In this document: positions 7,272-15,629 of the stretch, one piece after another
Layout: each line of letters opens with the position of its first letter
How positions within the stretch are numbered: position 1 is the first letter of the stretch
Source: an uncultured Oscillospiraceae bacterium
GTDB lineage: Bacteria > Bacillota > Clostridia > Oscillospirales > Acutalibacteraceae
Reading direction: 5' to 3'
DNA length: 18,475 nucleotides
Assembly: GCA_902495835.1 (NCBI GenBank)
Contig: CABUYS010000016.1
Span: forward strand, 1 to 18,475
Notes under the pieces: generated by a model
The model's input: the letters and a program-made list of their open reading frames with translations, nothing else
Told to the model about the DNA's origin: nothing
The model's database searches: none
Program-made: the position numbers and the translations under genes

Positions 7272-8149
7272 ATATTATTATTTCCACTATATTTCAAGGA
7301 CTGCTTTATTCCGTTTTGGCAATTGGTGTTTATATTACATTTCGAATTTTAAATTTTGCTGATATGACTACAGAAGGGAGTTTTACCCTTGGAGGAAGTG
7401 TTTGCGGCATAATGATATTAAATGGGTTTAATCCCGTGTTTAGTTTATTAATCGCAGGAATTTCAGGATGTTTTGCAGGGCTTTTAACCGGATTTTTAAA
7501 TACAAAACTTAAAATACAGGATATTCTCTCGGGAATACTCGTGATGATAGCGTTATATTCTATAAACTTAAGAATCATGGGTAAATCAAATATTTCAATT
7601 TTAGGAAAAAATACTATTTTTAAATTTTTGGGAAGCTCAAACACCAGCGATATTATTTTTGGCTCCATAATAGCTTTTTTGATGCTTTTTATAGTTTGCT
7701 TGTTTTTTAAAACTCAAATTGGATTAGCGATAAGAGCAAGCGGAGACAATGAAAAAATGGCCGCCTCACTGGGGATAAACACAAATCTAAGCAAAATAAT
7801 GGCTCTTATGATAAGCGGATTTTTATGTGCACTTTCGGGAGCTTTGGTAGTTCAAAACCAAGGATATGCCGATGTAAATATGGGTATCGGGGTAATAGTT
7901 ATTGCATTTGCCTCCATTATAATAGGCGAAACAATTATAAAAAAGGATTCATTACTAATAAAATTGTTTTGCATAGTATTGGGTTCAATATGCTATAAAT
8001 TTATAATTTATTTGGTTCTTACAATGGGCATGAATCCGAGTGACCTTAAACTTTTTACCGCTGCGATTGCTACGACTTTACTGGCTGTTCCAAATTTAAG
8101 AGAAAAATTTTTCACTGGGAAAGGCGGAAACAAACAATGCTTGAATTAA
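7268..8149 (+). CDS. trpY: TrpY-like ABC importer permease
   Basis: A 293-residue membrane protein with about eight to nine hydrophobic segments, of the BPD_transp_2 family (the LivH/LivM type). The early 'ITFRILNFADMTTEGSFTLGG' and the later 'GLAIRASGDNEKMAASLGIN' are typical family motifs; the second lies in the cytoplasmic loop that contacts the ATPase. It would form the membrane channel, probably as a dimer. AAAGGAG (7255-7260 region) lies ahead of the ATG, which overlaps the previous stop by 4 bases, and the next gene starts 13 bases before this one ends. Such overlaps indicate tight translational coupling of all three subunits. Confidence 0.85.
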   Translation: MNIIISTIFQGLLYSVLAIGVYITFRILNFADMTTEGSFTLGGSVCGIMILNGFNPVFSLLIAGISGCFAGLLTGFLNTKLKIQDILSGILVMIALYSINLRIMGKSNISILGKNTIFKFLGSSNTSDIIFGSIIAFLMLFIVCLFFKTQIGLAIRASGDNEKMAASLGINTNLSKIMALMISGFLCALSGALVVQNQGYADVNMGIGVIVIAFASIIIGETIIKKDSLLIKLFCIVLGSICYKFIIYLVLTMGMNPSDLKLFTAAIATTLLAVPNLREKFFTGKGGNKQCLN

Positions 8150-8883
8150 AAAATATAAATAAAACTTTCAGAAAAAACATAATAAATAAAAAAGATATTT
8201 TTAAAGACTTCAACATTAAAGTCGATAAAGGCGAATTTGTAACAATCATAGGAGGCAACGGAACAGGTAAATCAACTCTTATGAATCTCATTTCCGGAAC
8301 GGAATTTCCCGACAACGGAAGAATTTTTATAGACGGTAAAGACGTTACCAACATACCTGAATTCAAACGCTCAAAATTTATCGGAAGGGTTTTCCAAGAT
8401 CCTTTAAAAGGTACGGCGCCGAATTTAACTGTTGAAGAAAATTTATCTTTGGCTTTACTTAAAGGAAATCGTAGAGGTTTAAAATTTGCACTTAATAAAA
8501 ATATCAGAAATTCGTTTAAAGATAAACTCAAGGAGTTAAACTTGGGACTTGAAAATCAATTAACAACCAAAATAGGCCTTTTGTCAGGCGGACAAAGGCA
8601 GGCAATTACGCTACTTATGGCGACTTTAAACACTCCCAAAATACTTCTTTTAGATGAGCACACAGCTGCACTTGACCCAAAATCTTCAGAAAAAATTCTA
8701 GATATAACAAAAAAAATAACTTCCGAACATAAAATTACAACTCTGATGATTACACACAATATGAAACATGCTTTAACTTTCGGCACAAGGACAATAATGC
8801 TTGGAAATTCAGGTTTGATTATGGATTTAAACTCTGAAGAAAGAGAAAATATAAATGTAAAAGAATTATACTCAAAACTTTAA
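8137..8883 (+). CDS. trpZ: TrpZ-like ABC importer ATPase
   Basis: A 248-residue ABC ATPase with all core motifs: Walker A GGNGTGKST (39-47), Q-loop Gln87 (FQDP), signature LSGGQRQ (149-155), Walker B ILLLDE with catalytic Glu (169-174), the D-loop AALD, and H-loop His207 (ITHNM). It would power the permease encoded upstream. The sequence 'FQDPLKGTAPNLTVEENLSLAL' is typical of the ATPases paired with ABC_sub_bind lipoproteins. It is the last gene of the operon; a terminator follows 75 bases downstream. Confidence 0.85.
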   Translation: MLELKNINKTFRKNIINKKDIFKDFNIKVDKGEFVTIIGGNGTGKSTLMNLISGTEFPDNGRIFIDGKDVTNIPEFKRSKFIGRVFQDPLKGTAPNLTVEENLSLALLKGNRRGLKFALNKNIRNSFKDKLKELNLGLENQLTTKIGLLSGGQRQAITLLMATLNTPKILLLDEHTAALDPKSSEKILDITKKITSEHKITTLMITHNMKHALTFGTRTIMLGNSGLIMDLNSEERENINVKELYSKL

Positions 8884-8958
8884 AAGTAAAAATTATATTT
8901 TAAATCATAATCACACCTAATAAATGTATTATCGAAAGCACTATAAAAGCATAAAAGT

Positions 8959-8986
8959 ACCAGCCATATCAATACGGCTGGTTTTT
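8959..8986 (+). terminator. Terminator of the importer operon
   Basis: Arm ACCAGCC (8959-8965) pairs with GGCTGGT (8976-8982), with one mismatch and three further inner pairs possible, followed by five T residues (8982-8986). Confidence 0.75.
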
Positions 8987-9089
8987 ACTTTATTTAAGAC
9001 TAAAAAGACTGATTAATTACCATTTTTAAAACGATATAAATATTTTTTAGTTTTAAGTTTGACCATAATCTAATTGAAAAGAGTTATTT

Positions 9090-9258
9090 ATGTCACAAAA
9101 TTTATCATATAGTATTTATTTCAAAATACAGCGTATTACAAGTTATGGGGCACCTAAAAAATTGAATAATGCTCGAATTTAAAGCATAAACTTGGTTCTT
9201 TGCAGAAGGCCATTACGTAAGTTCAGTAGAGTTAAACACTGCAACAATAAAAAAATCA
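9090..9258 (+). mobile_element. Decayed IS200/IS605-type transposase fragment
   Basis: The reading frame 9193-9258 gives WFFAEGHYVSSVELNTATIKK, which closely resembles the C-terminal part of IS200-type TnpA (family pattern FWAEGYYVSTVGLN-x-ATIKKYI). Just before it, in another frame (9176-9199), NLKHKLGS matches the preceding family motif (ANLKYKFGNR). The ATG at 9090 begins a short reading frame, SQNLSYSIYFKIQRI, that may be the N terminus (family: SLSHTKWxCKYHIV). The HUH centre and the catalytic Tyr region are missing, so this is an internally deleted, frameshifted remnant without activity. I do not see the terminal hairpins that would mark its edges. Matches were made from memory of the family. 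Confidence 0.45.
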
Positions 9259-9350
9259 TAAGATGTCGTTTTACTAAAGATTTAATTTTACGTACATAGC
9301 ACGCAGTTTTTGAAGCGCGCTTTGCTTACTTTTCTCAGTTAAAACATGAT

Positions 9351-9403
9351 AAAAAAACAGCGCATCGTCCATATGAATTTTTTGGTTGATGACCTGTTTT
9401 TTT
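9351..9403 (-). terminator. Possible bidirectional terminator after the regulator
   Basis: AAAAAAACAG (9351-9360) pairs with CTGTTTTTTT (9394-9403), and inside this CATC (9363-9366) pairs with GATG (9388-9391). The stem is A/T-rich and the loop long (21 bases), so it is a weak candidate, but it has T runs in both directions and lies 20 bases beyond the stop of the minus-strand regulator gene. Apart from this and the transposase remnant, 8987-9423 holds nothing I recognise. Confidence 0.4.
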
Positions 9404-9423
9404 ATTTTAAGATTTTTATAAAA

Positions 9424-11148
9424 TCAATCCCTTACGGGTGCAATAAAATTCTCAATAGCGTTTCTAAGTTTCGGGTGGTGTATGACAAAGTGAATTGCTG
9501 GGCTGTTATTTTTCGAAATCATCACCCATTTATCGCAGTGAATTGTAATATCTATATTTTTAAAAGTGTTTTCATGATTGAGAGAAATTTTATAGTTACC
9601 GTTAAAAGTTGCGTATTTTTGAGTATCGGACAAATGTTCAAGATATTCTTCATAAGTATAATGAATATTACCCGAATAGAAAGCACTTGAAAGGCACAGT
9701 GACAAGCTGTGATTTTCAAATTCCTCTTTTGATAAATAAGGTATTTCGTCTTCCAAAATGTCATGTTTTAAAATATTTTCAATAATATTTTTTTGATTCT
9801 TTACTTCATCGATTATTATTTTTGATTCGCTTTTATTTATATTGTTGCGATTTAAAATTTTTAAAAGAAGTTTTTCCGAAACAGTGTGAATCGGAAGAGA
9901 AGACAGTATTCTTTTTCTTTCTCCGAACTCAGAAGCGTCACTCAGAGAAAAAACGTCAAATGAATTTTTGTTTTCTGAGCGATAAATTTCCATGAGAGGC
10001 TTTGCTTTGTTTATAAGACATTCGGATTTTGATTTATAATATGCAATTTCGGATTTTTTTCTCACTAAATTATACTTTCCTTTATCGTGATGCCCTTTTA
10101 TGCACTCCCCTGCAAGAGCGGCAGCTCCGGAAACATAATTAAGATGGCAATAAACAGAATTTTGCAGACCCGTTAAATAATAAGGAGAAATCTGACCTGT
10201 CATATATATCGGAATCCAACTTTCCAAACCCAACATCATTTCGTTAAAAGGACGGTCAAGATTGTGAATTACATTCAAATGAAGGCCTTTTTTCAACGTT
10301 AAAGCTATGCCCATCATCCATTTTTTAGAAAATTCTATATCTTCTGCCATATCGTCCATAGGCATGTCACTACACATAAAAACCGGTTCGTGTGATTTGG
10401 AAAGTATTGTTGCTTTAAAAAAATCAAGCTCTCCCCTTTTCATTTCTTCTATGCCGTAATATGTTTTTGGATGACACTTGTAAAAAGGTACAAACGGAAT
10501 TTTTATTTTATCAAAATTAATCGCCTTAATATAGTTATCCAGATTGAAATCGTCCAGATTATTTAAAAATTTATCGATATTATTGCCGTAAGAAGCGTGG
10601 GTAGAAAACCAATTTGAAAGCCGTGCAAAATAATCATTATCGAATTTTAAACATTTTACAGGACAACCTATAAGGAGTGAAATTGATTTTTTGTCATCTT
10701 CGGATTTATACTTTGTAATAACAAATTCACACACAGCTTTTATAAATTCTCGAGGTTTTGATGGATTTCTGTTTCCCGTTCTGATTTTAGAAAGTAAAGA
10801 AGCGTCATAATTAATCGCTCTTGATAAATCGGCCGTGTTTATATTCAATGCAAGAAGTATATCCTGAAAATTTTTGCTCAGTTGTTTAAAATCAATCGAA
10901 ATATCACTTAGTGTGTGAGAAAGAGTATTGTAAATCTCATCTCTTGTTAAAGAAATTTTTTTATCTTTACTTATTTTGTAAAGTCCATCCGCTAATTTTT
11001 CTATCTGTTCACTTCTCAAAAAAGGTGTTCTCTCCCCTTTTCGGTAACGACTGATAACAGCAGAAGACAGTCCCGATGAATCAACCAAATCTTTAGAAGA
11101 ACAATGTAGCTCTTCCATATATTTATTTAACTGTTCGCAAAAATTCAT
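9424..11148 (-). CDS. Double-HTH transcriptional regulator with large C-terminal domain
   Basis: A 574-residue protein with two helix-turn-helix domains of the XRE/Cro type: residues about 5-55 (SSKDLVDSSGLSSAVISRYRKGER) and about 92-140 (NTADLSRAINYDASLLSKIRTGNRNP). The remaining 430 residues have no domain I can name; they contain no membrane segment and look like a cytoplasmic sensing or oligomerising part. The start is set at complement 11148, where GGAGG lies 5 bases upstream. An in-frame ATG 33 bases further up overlaps the TATAAT promoter box, so it cannot be in the main transcript. The gene is divergent from the sorting-signal protein at 11318, with a palindrome over its own -35 box; it probably regulates itself and the surface-protein/sortase genes. 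That target is an inference from position. Confidence 0.75.
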   Translation of the reverse strand: MNFCEQLNKYMEELHCSSKDLVDSSGLSSAVISRYRKGERTPFLRSEQIEKLADGLYKISKDKKISLTRDEIYNTLSHTLSDISIDFKQLSKNFQDILLALNINTADLSRAINYDASLLSKIRTGNRNPSKPREFIKAVCEFVITKYKSEDDKKSISLLIGCPVKCLKFDNDYFARLSNWFSTHASYGNNIDKFLNNLDDFNLDNYIKAINFDKIKIPFVPFYKCHPKTYYGIEEMKRGELDFFKATILSKSHEPVFMCSDMPMDDMAEDIEFSKKWMMGIALTLKKGLHLNVIHNLDRPFNEMMLGLESWIPIYMTGQISPYYLTGLQNSVYCHLNYVSGAAALAGECIKGHHDKGKYNLVRKKSEIAYYKSKSECLINKAKPLMEIYRSENKNSFDVFSLSDASEFGERKRILSSLPIHTVSEKLLLKILNRNNINKSESKIIIDEVKNQKNIIENILKHDILEDEIPYLSKEEFENHSLSLCLSSAFYSGNIHYTYEEYLEHLSDTQKYATFNGNYKISLNHENTFKNIDITIHCDKWVMISKNNSPAIHFVIHHPKLRNAIENFIAPVRD

Positions 11149-11179
11149 TAAAACCTCCGAATAGTAACGATTTTTACTC

Positions 11180-11207
11180 ATTATAGCACATAATCAAGAG
11201 TTGACAA
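11180..11207 (-). promoter_or_regulatory. Promoter of the regulator gene
   Basis: On the minus strand TTGTCA (complement 11202-11207) and a perfect TATAAT (complement 11180-11185) are 16 bases apart. Transcription would begin near complement 11173, so translation must start at the downstream ATG at complement 11148. Confidence 0.7.
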
Positions 11208-11214
11208 AATGTCA
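11202..11214. promoter_or_regulatory. Candidate operator palindrome
   Basis: TGACA-AAA-TGTCA, a perfect inverted repeat with 5-base arms and a 3-base centre. It overlaps the -35 box of the regulator promoter and lies about 40 bases upstream of the likely -10 box (TATGAT, 11252-11257) of the divergent surface-protein operon, which has no good -35 box. Its size and symmetry fit a dimeric HTH regulator. Confidence 0.4.
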
Positions 11215-11317
11215 TTGAAAAAATGGAAAAAACACAAAAAACATTTTAAATTATGATAAAATTCAATAATATACCACAAAATAATACAAATAAATCAAAC
11301 AGAAAGGATGAAAATTA

Positions 11318-13036
11318 ATGCAAAAAAGAAAAATTATACCTATTTTATGCACATTGTGTTTGCTTTTCAATCTTTTTTTACCAATGTTTAAGGTAAAAGT
11401 CTATGCAGCAGATAAAAATGAGGTATCGCTTAACTTCATTGGCGGAACGGTGCAAGAAGGAAAAGTTATTTACAAAGATGACGCTGAAAGCGTTCAAGGA
11501 AAAATTGAACTGGTAACGTTATCTGCAGAAAAAAACGATGAAGAAATATCGATTACAGAAAACAATATGAAAATCGACCTAAATGAAAAAGATTATTACC
11601 TAAAAGTGACCAGTTCCATTTTGGTCGAAAACCCCGATGAAATTTTGGGGACAACAGGAATAATAAATTTTAACAAATTGTATATCGGAGAAACTTCATT
11701 TGACATAACTTCAAATCAATATGTTAAACTAGACACAAACGAGTTTAGCGGAAATTTAAATATAAAACTTGAAAGAGAACCTTCCCCACCGACTCCATCA
11801 TATCCAGATAACATTTCAATCCAAGCGTCTTACGACGGCTTTGGCATGGAAATTTATTTAAACTCAGAAAGAATTGGAGCGGAATCAAAACAGATTACAG
11901 GAATCGGAAAAGGTTTTGCAAGCGGTGATATCAGTAATTTGATTGCAATTCAGCTTGCGTTCGGCGACGGTAACATTGGAAGCGTAACTGTAAACGATAA
12001 AAAAATTAATATACCTGAAGGCACAAAAGACAGATTAGAATTTAGTATTGAACCTGCAAGTGAATATATTATAGTCGTAAAAAAATCAACAGACGTCTCG
12101 AAAACGCCTAGAACAATAATTTGGGATTCCGATAAAAAAAATAATACCAGTTTAAAAGATAATGAACTGTTGAAAAACGGAACTATAGAAATTCTTGACA
12201 TTAAAGACCCGAGCGGAAATTCAATAGGTTTAGAAAACGTAAAGCAAAGCGTTGAAAAAAACAACGGTTGGGCAAGTATTATTCCAGGTTCGAAAGTAAT
12301 CTTAAGATTAAAACCTAACTACGGGTACCAATTGACTTCTATCACAATAAACGATGAAAAATTAACTGCAGGAGAAGAACAATCTACATTTGAATACATC
12401 ATGCCTGATACAAATGTTCATTTCAGCGGAATATTTGAAAAAGTTGACGATGAAGTAAAAACCGAATCAGAAAAAGTAAAAGACGGAACAATATTCCTCG
12501 GCGGAGCGGAAATAGATTCCGGTTCGGTGATTTTGTCAGTAAAAGACACTGATTTATCAGACAGCCAAATATCAAACTTTGAAGAAAAATCAGGTGAATA
12601 TAAAATCTCATCATATCTGAATATAAGTCTGAATCAAGTTTTATATAAAGGTACAGCAAGCGACGTATGGTCAAAAGAATTAAAAGAACTGAATAACCAA
12701 GCAACAATTTCATTAAATTTGGAAGAGACCATGGACGGAAATGAAGTCGCCGTAGTTCACGAAAAAAATGACGGAACTTATGAAGTAATCCCTACAGTTT
12801 ATGACTCTTCATCAAATACAATTACCTTTAAAACATCGAGTTTTTCAAATTACGCAATCGCAAGTAAAATAGTTCCAGAAAAGCAACAAGAAGAACAATC
12901 TGAAGAACAGAGCGATGAATCTGTTCCTCAAACGGGAGACGATGTGATTAAATACGTTCTCTTAATTACTTTGGCAATACTGCTCTTAACTGCAGTTATA
13001 GTTTTTAATCGCAGAAAAAAATCAAGAAATAAGTAA
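11318..13036 (+). CDS. Surface protein with PQTGD sorting signal
   Basis: A 572-residue exported protein: signal peptide (1-30, ending VYA), a long beta-rich region of unknown fold (about 31-375), a C-terminal beta domain (about 395-518) that ends with 'NDGTYEVIP ... NTITFKTSSFSNYAIA', an acidic Gln/Glu linker, and a sorting signal: PQTGD (537-541), membrane segment and basic tail RRKKSRNK. The 'GTY...I.F.TSSFSNYAI' ending is a common module just before sorting signals in Firmicute surface proteins, and is shared with the next gene. No enzymatic motif is visible; an adhesin or matrix-binding role is likely. AGAAAGGATG precedes the ATG. It is the first gene of an operon with a second surface protein and a sortase, facing the double-HTH regulator. 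Confidence 0.8.
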   Translation: MQKRKIIPILCTLCLLFNLFLPMFKVKVYAADKNEVSLNFIGGTVQEGKVIYKDDAESVQGKIELVTLSAEKNDEEISITENNMKIDLNEKDYYLKVTSSILVENPDEILGTTGIINFNKLYIGETSFDITSNQYVKLDTNEFSGNLNIKLEREPSPPTPSYPDNISIQASYDGFGMEIYLNSERIGAESKQITGIGKGFASGDISNLIAIQLAFGDGNIGSVTVNDKKINIPEGTKDRLEFSIEPASEYIIVVKKSTDVSKTPRTIIWDSDKKNNTSLKDNELLKNGTIEILDIKDPSGNSIGLENVKQSVEKNNGWASIIPGSKVILRLKPNYGYQLTSITINDEKLTAGEEQSTFEYIMPDTNVHFSGIFEKVDDEVKTESEKVKDGTIFLGGAEIDSGSVILSVKDTDLSDSQISNFEEKSGEYKISSYLNISLNQVLYKGTASDVWSKELKELNNQATISLNLEETMDGNEVAVVHEKNDGTYEVIPTVYDSSSNTITFKTSSFSNYAIASKIVPEKQQEEQSEEQSDESVPQTGDDVIKYVLLITLAILLLTAVIVFNRRKKSRNK

Positions 13037-13058
13037 AAAATCATAAAGAGGATTTATA

Positions 13059-14702
13059 ATGAAAAAGAAATTATTATTATCGGCATTTATTGCAGCTTTG
13101 TTTTCTTTACCTTTTATACTTTGTGATAAAGCACATGCTTTTAAGATTAAAGACGACGGGCAATACGCTTTGGTAATGAATCTTAAAAACAGTGACCAAG
13201 GAGCAACTATTGACGGATCGAATGAAAAAATTTTAAAATTTGATTTTGATGACGAGAATGAAAAAGTAAAACTTTCCGACTTAACAAAAGGAATTGTGCC
13301 TTTCAACGGAAAAAATGAATTTTCAGGTTGGGCACTTTCATCAAGTGATTCAGAACCTGCTTCGGGTGATATGGAATTATCGTCAAAAGATTTCATTTCA
13401 GAAGGGAAATTCGGAGAAACTTCTTATACAAAAGGAAAAATCATATATGCTTTATTCACAGGCAAAGAAATTACGCAGGTGGACACATACCGTTTATTGT
13501 TAGATTGTTTTGGAGGAAAAATAAATGATAAAGATAAGGTGACGTTAGAAAGCAAAGAAGATGAATTTCAAACAATTGATTTATCAAAATATACACCTAA
13601 AAGAGATGATTGTGAATTTTGCGGATGGGGCTACGACAGTAAAATTGTAACTTCAATTGACAAAAGTTATTTTTCTAAAGAACACGATATAACTGTTTTT
13701 GCACTTTACAAAAGTAATAAATTTTACGGAGTAGATGAAAACGGAAAACTCAATAATACGGATTTGCCTGAAAAAGATAGACCTAATTCATACGTGCTTA
13801 TACTCAATGCTAACGGCGGAACAATAGACGGAGAAACATCTAAGAAATACGATTATTTGACAAACCCAGGAAATTCAGATGCTTCAATGCCGATATTCCA
13901 CTATGTTCCTAAAAGAAAAGGCTACACATTCAAGGGCTGGAATACTAAAAAAGACGGATCGGGAAAAAATTATGAATATATGGACTGGAGTTCATGGAGA
14001 AGTACGTCTGATGTTTCAGAATTCGAAAAAGATTCTTTGATTGAAAACGGAAGTGTTTACGCAAACTTAACTCTTTATGCAACTTGGGAAGGCGGTTCAG
14101 AACCAAAAGACGAAGAAACTACGGTTAAAGAAACTTCTGACACAAGTGAAGTAAAAGGCAGCATTACATTTGAAAGTCCTATAGATGAAAATTACACACT
14201 CGACATTAAAAAAGTAGAAATTCCGAAAGAATTAGAAGACCAAAACGTAAAATTTATTGTAGACATTAACTTACTGAATCCCAACTTGGAAATAGTTGAA
14301 ATTAACGGTCAAAAAATGAAAATCAAAATTGCCTTACCTGAAGAACTCAAAGGTTATAAAAATTGCAAAGTTGTTTATATTAAAGACGGTGAAATAAAAG
14401 AAACATTACCCGCAACCGTTGAAGACGGTAATATAATTTTTGAAACCTCTCACTTGAGTCAATACGGAATAATAGCAACCAATGAAGAAGGCAATGAACT
14501 CGGCGAAGAAGAAGTTGAATCAGGAGAAGAAAAACCTGAAGTAAAAGAAGAAAAAGAAGAGACTGAAGGAACTCAAGAATCTGAAGAAAATTCCGAAAAC
14601 CCAATCACCGGAGACGCAATTGCTTTAGCTGTAACATTGTTTGCACTTGCTTCATGCGGAGTTGCGGCATCACCTATCATCAGAAAAAAGAACTCTAAAT
14701 AA
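13059..14702 (+). CDS. Surface protein with InlB-type repeats and NPITGD sorting signal
   Basis: A 547-residue exported protein. After a signal peptide (1-26) come Listeria-Bacteroides (InlB B-type, PF09479) repeats, seen three times through their 'F-x-GW' core: NEFSGWALSS, CEFCGWGYDS and GYTFKGWNTKKDGSG, the last closing with 'LTLYATWEGG'. Next is a beta module (about 365-475) ending 'DGNIIFETSHLSQYGIIA', related to the same module in the gene upstream. A highly acidic linker leads to the sorting signal NPITGD (514-519), a hydrophobic segment and the tail RKKNSK. The B-repeat fold is used in surface proteins for binding or spacing. AGAGG lies before the ATG; the gene starts 22 bases after the preceding stop, so they are co-transcribed. 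Confidence 0.8.
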   Translation: MKKKLLLSAFIAALFSLPFILCDKAHAFKIKDDGQYALVMNLKNSDQGATIDGSNEKILKFDFDDENEKVKLSDLTKGIVPFNGKNEFSGWALSSSDSEPASGDMELSSKDFISEGKFGETSYTKGKIIYALFTGKEITQVDTYRLLLDCFGGKINDKDKVTLESKEDEFQTIDLSKYTPKRDDCEFCGWGYDSKIVTSIDKSYFSKEHDITVFALYKSNKFYGVDENGKLNNTDLPEKDRPNSYVLILNANGGTIDGETSKKYDYLTNPGNSDASMPIFHYVPKRKGYTFKGWNTKKDGSGKNYEYMDWSSWRSTSDVSEFEKDSLIENGSVYANLTLYATWEGGSEPKDEETTVKETSDTSEVKGSITFESPIDENYTLDIKKVEIPKELEDQNVKFIVDINLLNPNLEIVEINGQKMKIKIALPEELKGYKNCKVVYIKDGEIKETLPATVEDGNIIFETSHLSQYGIIATNEEGNELGEEEVESGEEKPEVKEEKEETEGTQESEENSENPITGDAIALAVTLFALASCGVAASPIIRKKNSK

Positions 14703-14713
14703 AACTCCATAAA

Positions 14714-14747
14714 TATGAAGACCGGCTTATAATCGCTGGTCTTCATA
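14714..14747 (+). other. Long hairpin without T run between surface protein and sortase
   Basis: A 13-bp stem (14714-14726 with 14735-14747, one G-U pair) with an 8-base loop. The following bases are CTTGAAAGG, so there is no T run and the element is not a normal terminator on the plus strand. It may mark an RNA processing or stability site within the operon, or partially reduce sortase expression. Confidence 0.55.
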
Positions 14748-14768
14748 CTTGAAAGGAAATACATCTGA

Positions 14769-15521
14769 ATGAAAAAAGAAAATAAAAGAATATTTTGGAG
14801 CACTGTTATCTATACAGTGTTGTCTGCTGTGATTATATACTCGGGAATTCAAATTTATGATTGGTATAAAGATAACAAGTATAATAATGATATAAAAGAA
14901 AAAGCAAGCAGTGCCGTAATAACTGACAATGGTAATACTTATGGCGAAAAAAAATATACCGTAAATTTTAATTCCCTTAAAATCCAAAATAACGATACTG
15001 TTGCGTGGATTAAATTAAAAAACACGAAAATTGAATATCCTGTAGTAAAATCAAAAGACAACGATTTTTATTTAAACCACAGTTTTGACAAAAGCAACAA
15101 CACCGCAGGATGGATTTTTGCAGATTACAAAAATAAATTTGACGGAACAGATAAAAATATTGTAATTTACGGTCACAATAGAAAAGATAATTCAATGTTC
15201 GGAAGTCTGAAAAATGTTCTGAATCCTGATTGGTATAATGAAAGCGAAAATTCCGATATAATATTTATTACTGAAAATGAAAAATGCATATATAAGGTTT
15301 TTTCGGTCTATCAAACAGAAAAAGAAAGTTATTACATCAAAACACAATTCAATAACGATTCAGAATATAAAAAATTTATAAAAACCATCAAAGAAAGAAG
15401 TATTAAAAATTTCGGAACAGACGTTTCTGAAAAGGACAGTATTTTAACGCTTTCAACTTGTGCGGGAAATGATAAAGACAGAATTGTTTTGCATGCAAAA
15501 AAATACAGTAATTATGACTAA
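14769..15521 (+). CDS. srtB: Class B sortase
   Basis: A 250-residue membrane-anchored transpeptidase. An N-terminal helix (about 10-30) anchors it in the membrane with the catalytic domain outside. The active site triad is visible: His136 in 'VIYGHNRKD', Cys231 in 'TLSTCAG' and Arg238 in 'DRIVLHAK'. The length, 'VAWIKLKNTKIEYPVV' and 'FYLNHSFDKSNNTAGWIFAD' place it in class B. It would cut its substrates between Thr and Gly of the sorting motif and join them to the peptidoglycan. The two genes upstream carry PQTGD and NPITGD signals and are probably its substrates; the minus-strand proteins with QKTGD and QETGD may be too. AAAGGA lies about 11 bases before the ATG. Confidence 0.9.
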   Translation: MKKENKRIFWSTVIYTVLSAVIIYSGIQIYDWYKDNKYNNDIKEKASSAVITDNGNTYGEKKYTVNFNSLKIQNNDTVAWIKLKNTKIEYPVVKSKDNDFYLNHSFDKSNNTAGWIFADYKNKFDGTDKNIVIYGHNRKDNSMFGSLKNVLNPDWYNESENSDIIFITENEKCIYKVFSVYQTEKESYYIKTQFNNDSEYKKFIKTIKERSIKNFGTDVSEKDSILTLSTCAGNDKDRIVLHAKKYSNYD

Positions 15522-15524
15522 ACT

Positions 15525-15566
15525 AACAGTTGCCTATCGGTAAAAAGCCAATAGACAACTGTTTTT
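15525..15566 (+). terminator. Terminator after the sortase gene
   Basis: ACAGTTG (15526-15532) pairs with CAACTGT (15556-15562), followed inside by CTAT/ATAG and GG/CC pairs separated by single mismatches. Five T residues follow (15562-15566). It ends the surface-protein/sortase operon. Confidence 0.8.
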
Positions 15567-15629
15567 GATGAGTTTTATAAATTTTTTTATATTTCAAATT
15601 TATATCTTTAACTTTGCGTTTTTCAAATC

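Noticed and set aside
11149..11181. Upstream ATG at complement 11181 as the start of the double-HTH regulator.
   Set aside because: It overlaps the TATAAT box and lies at or before the expected transcription start, and has no ribosome binding site; the ATG at complement 11148 has GGAGG at good spacing.
14773..15195. Minus-strand open frames opposite the sortase gene, rich in Ile, Tyr and Phe.
   Set aside because: They lie within the coding region of a well-recognised sortase and reflect its A/T-rich codons.
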